NCBI RefSeq assembly: GCF_030272615.1
Contig: NC_081414.1
Location: 234,348,733-234,412,732, forward strand
Length of the DNA: 64,000 bases
Source: Cryptomeria japonica
Lineage: Eukaryota; Streptophyta; Pinopsida; Cupressales; Cupressaceae
Direction of reading: 5' to 3'
Shown here piece by piece: positions 34,396 to 48,599 of this stretch. The notes below the pieces were generated by a model that saw nothing but the letters and a program-made list of their open reading frames with translations, ran no database searches and was not told where the DNA came from. The position numbers and the translations under genes are program-made. Numbering within the stretch: position 1 is the stretch's first letter; each line of letters opens with the position of its first letter.

Positions 34396-35437
34396 GCCTC
34401 GGCCACGCCATCCCCCAAACAAGTGCTTCGCCCCCCTACCATGGCCGCCGCCAAGTCTATCCATTCGGCCTTGCACACAAAAAAACCTAACTCCAAAAAA
34501 AAAAAAAACATGAAACCCTAGCTCGGGTAGGGCTAGGGCAATAATAAAAAATGGTAAAATTATAAAATAAGGGTATTTTATAATGCAAACTCCTGGTTAG
34601 GGTTTGCATGATTTTACTCTTATAATTTGGAAAAAAAATAAAATCGTTATATTAATTAGGAATATATATATATATATATATATATTTTTAAGATATATAT
34701 ATATTTAAGATATATATTTATATATAAACATACATAATTATATAGATATGTATAAGAATATATCTATATAAAGAGTTGAGGATATTAAGAAAGAAGCAAA
34801 CCTTAGATTAAATCATTTAATTTTAGTTGAAGATGAACCCGAGTATAGGTATTTACTTTATAGAACATATTTTCCTTACGAATTTAATTATTAATGAAGT
34901 ATTATTTATGTTAAATGGATTGAGACGTTTACATAATTATATTTTAATGAAGTTCATATTTAATTTTTAAATTCGAATAGATTGTGTTATTTTCGAGTTT
35001 AAAGATCAGTGAAGTGACATTTGATTTTAATTAAATAAATGTAGTTGTTTTAGCTCAGCCTAATACTTAATTATTGTTAGGAAAAATAAATACACTTAAA
35101 AATCTAAGTGCCGAGACTAATATAATTGCTTCTTAAAAGCAAATAAGAACTATTGGAAACTAATAGTATCCTTGTCTATCAAATTTAGATTTTTGGATTC
35201 AGATTAATCTGTTGGGCTAATTTGGAGAGTTAAAATAGTATTTGGTTATTTTAGTACTTCGTATTTAATTTAACAAACAAATTTGCGTACTTGAAGCTAG
35301 TAAAAAGAGATTAACGATATACATAGTTAAGACGAAACATGATGTAGCATTTTATATTTGTCGAATTAATGCTTTTAAAATTTATGTTTTAAAAAAAAAT
35401 TATCTCGTTCTTGCCCTAAATTTTGGGCATGACATTT

Positions 35438-35449
35438 TGGTATCAGAGC
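35438..35449 (+). other. Primer binding site of the gypsy element
   Basis: TGGTATCAGAGC three bases after the LTR end CATGACA; initiator tRNA-Met complement. Confidence 0.92.
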
Positions 35450-35607
35450 AAGGTTTCCACACTAGGAACCTTTCTCCACTTACATTTCACTTTAGATTAT
35501 TTAATTTATTTTATTATATTGATTTTTATAAGATATTTAAATTTAATTGATTAAATATTTTTCTAAAAGAAATTAGTTATTTAATTTATTTTATTTTTCC
35601 TCTTAGG

Positions 35608-36904
35608 ATGTCTCTGACGATGCGACAAGCTCACAAGCGCGGAAGGGGTCCTAGGTGTGTGTGCATAACACGCGAAGAGGTAGCTAGGGAGGAATCGGTT
35701 CCAGAAGAGAACCCAGAAGCACCTCCTGAACAGCCAAATGATCCTAACCGAAACCTCTTAGAAGCAATCCAGAACCTAATTGGCATAGTTCAGGAAAGGA
35801 TTCCAGTAGAGAACCCTCAGGTTAGAAATCAGGACTCTAGGAGTCATAGATTAGTTGAGAGGGAACGAAGCAGGAGCCCAACTCCTATTCTTGTAGAGAG
35901 TCGGGGTGGAAATGAGCCAGAGTCTGTGCACATACCAGGACCACCTCTAGTGGTGGAGCCAGTTTATTTTGAGAGAGCTCGTCGGGATCCAGGGGATCTT
36001 ATCAGGGAGGTCATGCATCTCCAGCCACTGTCTTTTGGGGGCTCTACCGATGGGGTAGAAGTTGAGGCATGGCTTTTGAGCCTTGAGAGGTGCTTTGCAT
36101 TGTGCTCTTACGAGAGCAACCTAAAAGAACGTGTCACAGTCCATCTGTTGAGAGGAACGACCCCCACATGGTGGAGACAGGAGGAGTACAAATGCAGATT
36201 AGTTCTTGATACTCTCACTTGGGAGATATTCACAGAGAGGTTCAAAGAGAGGTACCTATCAGAACATTTCAGACAGCGTTGGATAGACGAGTTTCACGAC
36301 CTCCAACAAAAGGGCTTATCAGTAACCCAATATGAGGGCAAATTCTTTGAGCTTTTGCCTTACATGGATTATCTAAAGGACGAGAAACTTCTCGTTAACC
36401 GCTTCATCAGAGGGTTAAATGCCAGTATAGCCGGGCCAATGAGGATGTCCGCTCCAGAGAGTCTTCAGGTTGCCGTGGAGAAGACATTGATAGCTGAAGA
36501 AATTCAGGTCAGGCCACAGGACACTAGGGATCGGTTTCAGAATGGCAACCCCACACCCCAGACCTATGGATTCCAGAAACCACATTGGAAGGGAAATAAC
36601 TGAAACACATAGGGGTTCTCCAAACCCCCTCCTCCGCAACAGACACCATAGAACCAGAGGCAGAAGCCTCCACAGTATTGGTAGGGCACCAAGCCCAAGC
36701 AGTGGCAGTCTTAGGGTCAGAGGAGAGATCAGAGAGTGCAGGTGCCTTACACATCTCCAGCGAGGACTCAGCAGTCCTCCAGGGGTGGGTACAATGGATC
36801 CAGTAGGACAGGCTTTCTCTAGGCCCCAGGGCGCCCAGTTTCAGGCACGGGGTGCTTGCTTTACATATGGAGCCATGGGGCATATGGCAAGGGATTGCCC
36901 TTAG
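35608..36904 (+). pseudogene. gypsy gag (retrotransposon gag core plus zinc knuckle)
   Basis: Capsid and nucleocapsid of the element. ATG at 35608 opens 331 codons. A charged, Pro-rich N-terminus is followed by the gag core: LQPLSFGGSTDGVEVEAWLL, ERVTVHLLRGTTPTWW, FTERFKERYLSEHFRQRWID, LSVTQYEGKFFELLPY and NRFIRGLNASIAGPM. The frame hits TGA at 36601 and several TAG codons in a Gln/Pro-rich stretch, each a likely CAG or TGG originally. A frameshift before 36840 reaches the knuckle CFTYGAMGHMARDC, in which the second Cys is Tyr (TGT to TAT fits). TAG follows at 36902. Pol continues in that last frame. Confidence 0.9.
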
Positions 36905-36928
36905 GGTTAGATGGCAAGGAATTAGCGG

Positions 36929-39900
36929 ATGACCGCTTCAGAGCCGACAGTTGGTGATATGGGTAGGTCCCATAGAGTATTCGCAGTAGTTGACAACAGC
37001 CAGGCTGAGCATCAGGCCACAGTCATCGAGGCTGCAGGTATGATCAAATGTAACAATGTATCTATTTTGTTTGATTCAGGAGCTACTGACTCCTTTATAT
37101 CTCCATTGGTTGTGGAGCGTTGCGAGCTAGTGGCAACTAGACAGGGTGTCAGTTGGGAAGCAGAATTAGCTTTAGGGGCTAGAGTGTCAGTGGAATCAAA
37201 GGTTAGGACACGTCAGCTGCAGATTGGCAAGACCACCACATTAGTAGACCTTAGAGTGACACCACTTGGATCTTATGGTATCATACTTGACATGGATTAG
37301 CTTTATGCCTATAGAGCCAAGATGGATTGCCTCCTGAAAAAGATCGAGTGTGAGGATGATCATGGTTCGCCCATAGTTATCACTGGGATTCAGAGACCCA
37401 TGTCTCTTCATATGATCTCCGCAATGCAGCTTAAGCGAAGCATGCGAAAGGGATGTCAGCTTTTTGCTATCACTATTAGTGACAGAGGAGAAGAGGAAGA
37501 AAAGGAAACATCGCTTGACGACCATCCCATCCTTAAGGGATATTCAGATGTGTTCCCTTCAGAGCTACCTGGAATGCCACCCCGTAGAGAGATTGACTTT
37601 CATATAGACCTTGTACCAGGAACCGAGCTAGTTTCTAGAGCACCTTATAGGATGACCACAAATGAGCTTAATGAGCTCAAAATATAGCTTGAGGAACTCC
37701 TTGAGAAGGGTCATATTCATCCTAGCGTATCCCCTTGGGGTGCACCAGTCATCTTCGTTAAGAAGAAGGACGAATCTCTCTGATTATGTATGGATTATCG
37801 ACAGTTAAATAAAGTAACCATCAAGAACCGATATCCTTTGCCCAGAATTGATGATTTATTCGACCAACTTCAGGGTGCCAAAGTCTTTTCCAAAATTGAT
37901 CTGAAGTCAGGGTACCATCAACTGAGAATAGTGGAAAGTGATATCCACAAGACCGCATTTCGCACTAGATATGGTCACTATGAGTTCATCGTGGTTCCAT
38001 TCGGTCTTATGAATGCCCCAGCTATTTTTATGAGCCTCATGAATGGGGTATTCCATACATTTCTGGACCGTTTTGTAATTGTTTTCCTCGATGATATACT
38101 GATATATTCCCGGAATGAGAAGGAGCATGAGGAGCACCTGAAACAGGTGTTGCAGTGTTTGGGGGATAACCAGTTGTTTGGCAATTTGTCAAAGTGTGCT
38201 TTCTTTCGATCAAAGGTCAAGTACCTTGGGCACGTTATTTCCAGTGATGGGATCTTAGTTGACCCATCAAAGATCAGGGCTATTATGGATTGGCCAATGC
38301 CAACCAGTGTGACAGAGGTCAGGAGCTTCATGGGCTTAGCAGGTTATTACCAACGTTTTGTTGAGGGATTCTCTAGAGTCGCACATCCTATTACTTCTCT
38401 TCAGCGTAAAGGGAAGAAATTTGAGTGGACAGAGAAGTGCGAGAAGGCCTTTCAAGAACTCAAGAAGGTACTTACTAGTGCTGCTATCCTTGTTGTACCA
38501 GATCCCTCAGCTAACTTCATGGTTTGTATAGATGCTTCACTAGAGGGTTTAGGAGCAGTTCTTATGTAGGATGGTAGAGCTATAGCTTTCGAGTCTAGGA
38601 AACTTAAGACTCGTGAGCTTAATTATCCTACTCATGACCTTGAGCTCGCAGCAGTAGTGCATGCACTTGTGAGGTGGAGACACTTCCTTTTGGGTCATCA
38701 CTTTGAGTTGCATTCAAATCATCAGAGTCTTTAGTACATTTTCACTCAGCCGAACCTTAATGCACGTCAGAGGAGATGGATGTAGTTCTTGTGCGATTAT
38801 GATTTTGATGTTCACTACATCAAAGGAAAGGAAAACGTAGTTGCAGATGCCTTGAGTAGGAGACGTCACGAGGTATACACCATTTCTATGGGCATGGATT
38901 TGAGAGACCGTATACTACAACATTTGCCAGAGGATGGATGGTATGCAAAGGTTTGTCAGGTGATACGATCTCAGGTTACTCTAGAGGGGAAATATGTGGA
39001 TTATTCTTTGGATTCTGAAGGACTATTATGCCATAGAGGGCACATCTATGTACCTTCCTTCGAGGGATTGCGAGAGTTCATTGTCACGGAAGCTCATAGA
39101 GCTCCTTATGCAGTGCATCCCAGAGTTAAAAAGTTGCATGCTGACTTGAGGTAGTTATATCATTGGCCAGGAATGTGGCAGCTCATTGCTGAGATAGTAG
39201 CTCGATGCCTCGAGTGTCAGAGAGAAAAGGCAAAGCACCGCCATCCAAGTGGGTTGCTCCAGTCTCATGCTATACCAGAGTGGAAGTGGGATACTATATC
39301 CATGGATTTCATCATTGGTCTTCCTATGTCCTCTCGTCGCCATGATGCTATCTTAGTGACAGTTGACAAGTTGACCAAAGTGGCTCACTTTTTACCAATT
39401 CGGACTACCTTCACAACACCAGTAGTAGCACAGGTGTTCTTGCGAGACATTGTCAGACTTCATGGTGTGCCATGCAAGATTATTTCTGACAGAGATTCCC
39501 TCTTTACTTCTTCCTTTTGGAAGTCATTACAGGCAGCTACGGGCACTAAGCTCAATTTTAGTACAGCCTATCACCCAGAAATGGATGGTCAGATAGAAAG
39601 GGTTAATCAGGTGTTAGAGGACATGCTTCGCATGTATGTCATGGATCATCAGACCAGATGGGAAGAGTACCTTCCCTTAGTGGAGTTTGCCTATAACAAT
39701 GGGTATCACACTTCTTTGGGGATGCCACCCTACCAGGCATTAAATGGCAGGCCTTGCAGGACACCGTTGAGTTGGGATCGCATAGAGGACATAGTTGCTC
39801 TTGGTCCTAAGATAGTTCGAGATATGGAACAGCAGGTGGATTTGATTAGGCAGCGTCTTAGAGAGGCTCAGGATAGACAGAAGAAATATGCTGATGCAAA

Positions 39901-40366
39901 GAGGATAGATCATAGCTACTTGGTTGGAGACAAAGTCTTCTTGAGAGTGCGGCCGCATAAGAGTCCAATTCGTTACGGAAAGGGTTCTAAGCTCCCACCT
40001 CGCTTTGTAGGACCTTTTGAGATCCTTGAGAGGATAGGCCCAATTGCCTACCATTTAGCATTGCCACCTAGCCTGTCACGCATCCACGATGTGTTTCATG
40101 TATCAGTTTTAAGAAAATATATCTATGATGAGTCTCATATTTTATATTGGGATGCCTTGCAGGTGGAGTCGGACGGGCAGCTAGCTTTGGAACCCATTCG
40201 CATTTTGGCATGCCGGATGCTGGCCCTTCGAGGTCGAGAGCTGGACCAAGTTAGGGTCCAGTGGGATTGTTGTGATAACGTTACAACTTCATGGGAGGAC
40301 ACAACACGTATGAGATCAGAGTACCCCCACCTCTTTGATGAACTCCAAGAGGAAGTTCATGCCTAG
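36929..40366 (+). pseudogene. gypsy pol (protease, RT, RNase H, integrase, chromodomain-like tail)
   Basis: One frame from 36929 to TAG 40364-40366, with about seven in-frame stops and no frameshift. Protease: LFDSGATDSF (Asp at 37073). [40 protein letters not shown] and FLDDILIYS (about 38087). RNase [15 protein letters not shown] and ELNYPTHDLELAAVVHAL; the later catalytic Asp appears as Asn in LHSNHQSL. Integrase: HHCC finger with H...YAVH and CLECQ (39090-39210), then Asp in SMDFIIGLP, Asp in IISDRDSLF, Glu in MDGQIERVNQ. C-terminal: GPFEILERIGPIAYHLALP, IHDVFHVSVLRKY and a chromodomain-like VRVQWDCCDNVTTSWEDT before EYPHLF. All stops (for example 37298, 37685, 38567, 39152) fit C-to-T or G-to-A changes. 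Confidence 0.94.
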
Positions 40367-40376
40367 AGGGGGAGGG
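40364..40376 (+). other. Polypurine tract of the gypsy element
   Basis: TAGAGGGGGAGGG immediately before TGTGAGGCC; it overlaps the pol stop codon. Confidence 0.88.
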
Positions 40377-43060
40377 TGTGAGGCCCCACCTCGACTCAAT
40401 CTGACATTTCAGTGGTTTTTATGATGAGACTATTATGGATGCTTTATTTTTTATGCATTATGGATTTAGAACTTATATGATTCCATGATTTGGATAACAT
40501 TGCTATATGTTGATGCTTTATTTATATACTTTATGATATAGAACACTACATGATTTTTGAATAGGATGAATTTGCGGTGATAAATGTCATTATTGAATTT
40601 GCAGGACTTTACTATGATGATAGAAATATGATGTATTAAATTGTTCAGATGTAAATTGTATGCAAGTGATGATGTGTATTATTATTCTTGTGATTTATAT
40701 TACATGAGATTACTTGAAGCTACTAATGTGTAAATTGAGATGCGTAGGAAGTTATACATGTGACCATGGAAATATTCCAGAGAACCAAACCTAGACCTAT
40801 GTATGTTGGTAAAGCCAGGGTTTGTTTATTTGGAGAGACAACACCCCGTTTGTGTTGTATTTTATTTGTAACAGTAAATGATGCATGTCTGTTAAGTGTT
40901 ATTTAATTGATTTAGGTAAAATCCACAAGAGACACGATTTCATGTATAAATTTGTAAAAGTATTTTCTTTGTGTCACTTGGCACATGTGGATTTATGTTT
41001 GCATTTTTAAATTTGTCTCTTGGTGGGAATTGTTTAACTATGGCTTTTTCAATTAATGTAATGTGATGTCATAAATGCCTTGGGAAAAGAATCTTTGGGA
41101 TGGTCAACATAGGTTTGACCCGAAAATAAACTTCAGAGTGGTTAAAAAAGGGTTAAATGGACACCTAGGGGTAGTTTAATAGGGTTTCCTAAAGCCCATA
41201 AGGTATACCTAAGGGTTAGGGGTAATTTTAGGCAAGTTTCTACTCCCATGTGACCTTTTAGACACCCTAAAAAGTTTCTTTTCTAAGTTGTGCCAAAATT
41301 GAACTAGAAGACTTGAACTAAGTTGAAAACCTTCCTTTTCGAATGAGAGTTCCCTTTCCCATTTTACCTTACCTTCCTTTTTAGTTTTTAGAAACTTGTG
41401 AGAACTCTCACAAGGGGCTTCTTAAGCAAGAATTAGAAAATTAGTGGATAATCACCCACTCTCCATTTTTGGAGATAAAAGAATTTTGAAAAGAAAAAAA
41501 TAGATTTTTGGATTGAGAATTTGGCTAAGGGTAGAAAGAGAAGAACCATGGAATTGGGCTGCTCATCCTCAACAAAACTAGCATACCTTTGGGCAGTTTA
41601 AGGTTGGTTGTATTTTTCTTATAATGATCTCTTATTGCATGTGTTTTGAAAGTAATGTTTGTGTAAAAGACTAGTTTTCCGTGCATGTTTCCTTGGAAAT
41701 TTATTTGGTATTTTGTGTTTATACAATGTATGTGTTTTGGGAGTAATCACGACCTCCTACTCTTGGGAGAGAGGAGGATCTTGTGGGTGGTAGAAATGAC
41801 AACCCTCGAGTGAGAGGCTCTTGTTATGAGAGTGATCACAAGGGATTTTATGTGACCTTTGCTGCATGGCTTGTTTATGCATTGGGGGTCATAAGGAGGG
41901 AAATAAGGCATGAATGCCTTGGGGGGCATAAGGAATATGGGGTTATGATACTTGATGTATTTGGTTTGCCATGAGGTGGCTATATGTTTTTCCATACTTG
42001 CAGTTTCCTCAGGGTACTTGGTCCACTACCACCCTTAAAAAGGACATCACCAATGTTTGGTGCAGTGTAGCCCAGGTTGGAAGTGTGTTTGAGTTTGTGT
42101 GTATTCTGTCTTTTGTGATTGCATGTTTGTTACCCGTCTAGGGCTTGGTTCTCCGAGCTCGCGGGTGGCTACCAGTTAGCCTAGGCTGGGAGGTGAGCAC
42201 TCGATGGTCATAGTTTTGATTTATTTGCAGGTTGTTAGAAGAAACATCAGGGCATGCAGTTATGGCGGAAGATATTGAGTTACAAAAAAAAAATGTTGTA
42301 AATGTAATTAATACCCTTTGAAAAGTCCTCATTTGTTTGAAATGAGAGGCTATTTGTAAAATAGCAATAAAGACTTGGGGATATGTTATTTGTTATATAT
42401 ATATGCATAAATTATCATGTTATTTTGTAGAAAAGATAAATGGTTTATTTCTAAAGTTCTAGTCCTAGAGTTGAGGTTAAATCTTGTAGAGTATTTAATA
42501 TTTCTTGAAAGGAAATGAGTTAAATTTATTCTTTTATTTAATTGAAAGGAAATATTGATTTTGCATGCATGCAAAGGCTGAAAATAAAAGCATTTAGGAC
42601 TATATATGGAAATGTGAAAGTATTTTAATTAAATCTATGATTTTATTTTACATGCAGAAAAAAAAAAATCTAAAATTATCATAACCATCTCTATAGTTTA
42701 ATTTAATAAATTCTTTATTTAATATAGTTGCTGTTTTAAGATTAGTTAATTCTATTATTTACTTTTATTACAGAAAGTACATCTAGAGTAAATAGTCTAA
42801 TTAATTTAAGTAATATGTTATTTATCTAGTTGCAGTTTAAATTTTATTAAATTCTGACAATACTTTATTACAGAAATTGCATCTAAAGTCATATAGTTAT
42901 TCTTTGATTTATAGAATTTAAAAAAATAAAGGAAAAATAATATGTACTTAAATTTAAACCCAATGATTGTAACTTTACTGGTAAAAATGTTTCATGCAGC
43001 AGGATCATTATCTATTTTCTAAAAAAAAAAAAAAACACAAAACCATGATCCAATATGCAC

Positions 43061-43107
<47 letters not shown>

Positions 43108-43679
43108 TTATAAATAAACAAAAAAAATTAAAAAAATTAAATAAACTTAAAAAAATATATATATATTTTGGCATGCTTTATCGGGAGGGGGTGGTCGGCC
43201 AGGGCCGAACCCACTGTGCCCTGCACAGGGGTCGGCGGCCAAGCCCACTGTGCACTGCACAGTGGTTGGCGGCCAAACCCACTGTGCACTGCACAGTGGC
43301 CGGCGGCGGCGCCCACTGTGCATTGCACAGTGGCCGGTGGAACCGATCCCACTATGCAATGCACAGTGGATGGCGCGGGCCGAAACCACTGTGCATTGCA
43401 CAGTGGGAGCCTCGGCCACGCCGTCCCCCAAACAAGTGCTTCGCCCCCCTGCCATGGCTGCCGCCAAGTCTATGCATTCGGCCTTGCACACAAAAAAACC
43501 TAACTCAAAAAAAAAAATAACATGAAACCCTAGCCCGGGTAGGGCTAGGGCAATAATAAAAAATTGTAAAATTATAAAATAAGGGTATTTTATAATGCAA
43601 ACTTCTGGTTAGGGTTTGCATGATTTTACTCTTATAATTTGGAAAAAAAATAAAATCATTATATTAATTAGGAATATAG

Positions 43680-43747
<68 letters not shown>

Positions 43748-44428
43748 AAGAATATATCTATATAAAGAGTTGAGGATATTAAGAAAGAAGCAAACCTTAG
43801 ATTAAATCATTTAATTTTAGTTGAAGATGAACCCGAGTATAGGTATTTACTTTATAGAACATATTTTCCTTACGAATTTAATTTTTAATGAAGTATTATT
43901 TATGTTAAATGGATTGAGACGTTTACATAATTATATTTTAATGAAGTTCATATTTAATTTTTAAATTCGAATAGATTGTGTTATTTTCGAGTTTAAAGAT
44001 CAGTGAAGTGACATTTAATTTTAATTAAATAAATGTAGTTGTTTTAGCTCAACCTAATACTTAATTATTGTTAGGAAAAATAAATACACTTAAAAATCTA
44101 AGTGTCGAAACTAATATAATTGCTTCTTAAAAGCAAATAAGAACTATTGGAAATTAATAGTATCCTTGTCTATCGAATTTAGATTTTTGGATTCAGATTA
44201 ATCTGTTGGGCTAATTTGGAGAGTTAAAATAGTATTTGGTTATTTTAGTACTTCGCATTTAATTTAACAAACAAATTTGCGTTCTTGAAGCTAGTAAAAA
44301 GAGATTAATGATATACATAGTTAAGACGAAACATGATGTAGCATTTTATATTTGTCGAATTAATGCTTTTAAAAGTTATGTTTTAAAAAAAATTTATCCC
44401 GTTCTTGCCCTAAATTTTGGGCATGACA
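40377..44428 (+). repeat. 3' LTR of the gypsy element
   Basis: 4,052 bp, TGTGAGGCCCC to GGGCATGACA. It differs from the left LTR mainly in microsatellites: no GA run, and a longer TA run at 43681-43743. Confidence 0.95.
43208..43408 (+). repeat. GC-rich palindromic tandem array, right LTR
   Basis: Six units of the array seen at 34171, the last one intact (CCACTGTGCATTGCACAGTGG). It has one unit fewer than the left LTR, so copy number changed since insertion. Confidence 0.9.
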
Positions 44429-45404
44429 TTTTGAATTTGTTTCCTTTCATCTTTTCACTTGTTTCTAAATGTGATTGTGTTTAGAATCACAATAGAGATT
44501 GCTTTGATATCAATCAAGTTCCTTTAAGAAACCAAGATGCTCTATTTTTGTCAATAATGCAACTATGGATGCAAAATATAATGTGCTAATTGACTATTAG
44601 GCTATATTACAAATATGTAACTTCAACCTCCATGTGCTCTTTAATCAAATATGTCTTTTGTTTTTTGTTTGATTTTGTGATTGCTTAATTGTCTCATATG
44701 ATTGTGGTGGCCTAGAACCATCCTTAAATACATGTTTATATCCACACAATTTAAAGTGTTGGCACAAAAGTCAAGGGTATATCAACTAGATTGGAGAGAG
44801 AGATTTGAAATATGAATGAGGTGAACTAAGGCTACCCTATATGGTCTAGTCTTAGGTGATAAATAGTCGTAGGGTGTAAATAGGTCCAATCTAAGTTGGT
44901 TTGCAATGGAATTTTACTAAGTATTTGTAAGTAAAATTTGGTTTATGGATCACATATATCAAATTAACTACTACAACTATATTTGATGTCATATATGCGG
45001 AAAATTACATAAAATAAAGGTGTAAAAGTAAATGGTATGCATTTTTGTTCTTTATAAACTTTTTCTCAATTAAAAGTATGTTTTTAAATGTGAATATGTT
45101 GATGACACTTTAAAGTTTATCTATTTATTTCTATTAAAGACGAATAACGGTCTCCTTGATTTATTTTGTAACTAGTTACACTATTATTTAATAATAGAGT
45201 GTAGTAATAGATGGTTTTTTTTGTCTAAGAGTTAAATAAAGTGATTTGTACAATCTAAAACAATGTCACATATATTTTTCTTTCAATCAATTCAAAAAAG
45301 TGCGCTTTTTAACACACTCCCTTGAAATCTTTGGACTCTTTCTAATTGGAATTTCTTTCTAGTCTTTATATTCTTTCAAGAATAATTGTTACGAGAAAAA
45401 TATA

Positions 45405-45455
<51 letters not shown>

Positions 45456-48400
45456 ATATACATATATATATATGTATATATTGTCAACAACACCTTATAT
45501 TTTTGGATTAAAAAAACAAATTTACTTATATAGATAGCTTATTCAATAATTCTTTAGATTCAAAATAAAAATTTAAGAACTATTTAACATAAAATATCTT
45601 ATATCAATAAACAATGGATATGATGATGAAATGAACTTCAACCTCAATATGTTTAAATTAAAAAAATTGCAAATTTTTATTTCCTAGTTCACAATTTCAT
45701 GATTTAAGGCTTTCACTAATTGCTCGTGAGCCAATTTTCTCACACCAACTAATAAGTGGTATTTTATTTGCAAATTACATATGGTTTAATATTGGTCTTA
45801 GAAGTACAATGGAGATTTATTTGATATCAGTAAGTGTCATTCAAGAGAACAAGATGTTGTAATCATGCTAAGAATGCAAAGTCTATTGTGCTAATGAACT
45901 AGTGTAATGCAAAGATGTCACTTCAACCTCCTAGTGCTCTTGAACTGAATATGCCTAGATAGGTCCATACTAAGGTAGTTTGCAATGGAATTTTACTAAT
46001 CATTTGTAAGTAAAATTTATTTTGTGCATCAAATATATCAAATTTGGTAAAACTATACTTCATGTCATATTAGTTTTTAAAATAAAGGTGTAAAAGTGCA
46101 TGGTACATTCATTTTTTGTTCTTTATAAACTTTTTCTTGATTAAAAGTATGTTTTTAAATGTAAATATGTTGATGACACTTTTAAAGTTTATTTATTTTT
46201 ATCTATTAAAGATTAATAAAGCCCTCCTTGGTTTATTTTATAATATTTTATGAACCAATATTTTATAATATTTCTAATAATGCAAACATGAATGCAAAAT
46301 ATAATGTGCTAATTAACTACTATATTACAAATGTGTAGCTTCAACCTCCAAGCACTCTTTAATCAAATTTGTCTTTTGTGTGATTCTATGATTGCTCAGT
46401 TGTCTCATATGATTGTGGTGGCCTAAAACTATCCTTAAATACATGTTTATATCCACACAATTCAAATTTTTGGTACAAAGGTCAATGATATATCAAGTAG
46501 TTTTTAAAACAATAGGTTTTGGAGAATGGGATTTGCAATTTGAATGAGGTGAATTAAAGCTACCCTATATGGTCTATTTTTAGGTTATAAATAACCTTGG
46601 GATGTAGATAGGTCCATACTAAGTGGTTTGCAATAGAATTTTACTAAGTAATTGTAAGTAAAATTTGGTTTAAGCATCAAATATATGAAATTGAGTACTA
46701 CAACTATATTATATGTCATATGCGAAGAATGGCATAAAATAAGGTGTAAAAGTGCATGGTATGCATTTTTTATCTTTATAAACTTATCTCGATTAAAAGT
46801 ATGTTTTTAAATATGAATATGATGATGACACTTTTAAAGTTTATCTATTTATTTCTATTAAAGATGAATAAAGGTCTCCTTGATTTATTTTTTAATTAGT
46901 TACATTGTTATTTAATAATAGACTGTAGTGATAAATGGTGTTTTTTTTTCAACTAAGAGCTAAATAAAGTGATTTGTACAATCTAATAAAATGCATAAAC
47001 AATATAATTTGATTTCAATCAATTCAAAAAAGTGTGATTTTCTTACATTAACTCTTGAAGTCTTTGGACTCTTTCTAATTGAATTTTTTTTCTACCATTT
47101 AGATTTTGCCAAGAATAAATGTTATGGGAAAAAACCAAAGCATTTGAAAAATAAGAATTTTTTATTTATTTTTCAATAGCACCTTATATGCAAAAAGAAT
47201 ATTTTAGACAACAAAACTAAATTTAATTATATAGATAGCCGATTCCATAAATTTCTAGATTCAAAATAAAAGTTTATGAACTATTTAACTTAAAATATCT
47301 TATATTATTAAACAATGGATATGATGAAGAAATGAACTTCAACCTCAATCTGTTTAAATTACAAAGTTTACAAAATTTAATTTCCTAGTTCACATTTCAT
47401 GATTTAAGCTTTCACTAAGTAGCTCATGAGCCAATTTTCTCACACCAACTAATAAGTGGTATTTAATTTGTAAATTAAATATGGTTGAAGATTGTTCTTA
47501 TAAGCACAGTGGGGATTTATTTGATATCCCCATTAGGAGAACACGATATTGTAATCATGCTAGGAATGCAATGTCTATTGTGCCAATGAACTAGTGTAAT
47601 GCAAAGATGTTGCTTCAACCTCAAGTCCATACTAAGGTGGTTTGCAATGAAATTTTACTAATTATCTGTAAGTACAATTTGGTTTGTGCATCAAATATAT
47701 CAAATTGAGTATTAAAACTATATTTTTATGTCATATGCAAAAATGACATAAAATAAAGGTGTAAGTGCATGGTATGCCTTTTTGTTCTTTATAATGTTTT
47801 TTTTTATAAAAAGTATATTTTAAATGTGAATATGATGATGACACTTTAAAATTTATTTATTTATTTCTATTAAAGATGAATAAAGGTCTTCTTGTTTTAT
47901 TTTATAACTAGTTATACTTTTATTTTATAGCATAGTGTAGATATAAATGTTTTTTTTTGGTCTAAGAGCTAAATAAAGTGGTTTGTACAATCTATATAAT
48001 GTGCAAACATTATAATTTTATTTCTATCAATACAAAAAAGTGTGAATTTAATAACAGTAACCCTTAAAAAATTTGAACTCTTTCTAATTGAAATTTATTT
48101 ATAGCTTTTGGATTCTTCCAAGAATTTAAATGTCATGGGAAAAATAATTCATTTGAAAATAAGAATTTTTTTTTTTCAATAACACTTTATATAGAGAGAA
48201 CATTTTAGACTAAAAAATCAAATTTACTTAAATAAATAGCCAATTCAATAAATTTTTAGATTCAAAACAATTTTTTTTGAAATATTTAACATAAAATATC
48301 TTATACCATTATAAATGGATATGATGAAGAAATAAACTTCAAACTCAAAAATTTTAAATTACACAATTTACAATTTTTTATTTTTCAAATTCAAGTTTCA

Positions 48401-48594
48401 TGATTTAGAGATTTCACTAAGTAGCACATGAGCAAATTTTCTCACACCACCAACTATTAAGTGGTATTTAACCTTAGGTGATACATAACCTTGGGATGCA
48501 GATCAGACCATACTAACATGGTTTTTAATGAATTTTTTCTAATGAATTCTAAGTAAGATTCAATTTGTGTACCAAATATGCCAAATTAAGTACT

Positions 48595-48599
48595 ACAAA
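48595..48599. repeat. Target-site duplication of the solo LTR (left)
   Basis: ACAAA here and at 52894-52898, flanking TG...CA ends. Confidence 0.85.

Larger units (their letters stand above)
31300..35434 (+). repeat. 5' LTR of the gypsy element
   Basis: 4,135 bp, TGTGAGGCCCC to GGGCATGACA. It contains a GA/TA microsatellite (33987-34082), a GC-rich palindromic array (34171-34395), GAAACCCTAG near 34512 (telo-box-like) and a TA-rich run (34660-34730). Confidence 0.95.
31300..44428 (+). mobile_element. Ty3/gypsy chromovirus-like retrotransposon with 4.1 kb LTRs
   Basis: 13,129 bp, with a perfect 5-bp target-site duplication TTTTG at 31295-31299 and 44429-44433. LTRs are 31300-35434 and 40377-44428, more than 95% alike by eye. 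Primer site at 35438, polypurine tract at 40364. The gene order gag, protease, RT, RNase H, integrase, chromodomain-like tail is that of gypsy chromoviruses. Long LTRs and the initiator tRNA-Met primer fit the Tekay/Del group (inference). Coding parts are broken mainly by stops explicable as C-to-T changes. Confidence 0.95.

Noticed and set aside
34110-34513. Several long reading frames on both strands over the GC-rich array (also at 43137-43525)
   Set aside because: They follow from a GC-rich tandem repeat in which all frames stay open. No domain, and copies differ by unit number between the two LTRs.
35438-35449. tRNA gene
   Set aside because: Only the 12-base tRNA complement is present (also at 6268 and 25654); no cloverleaf.
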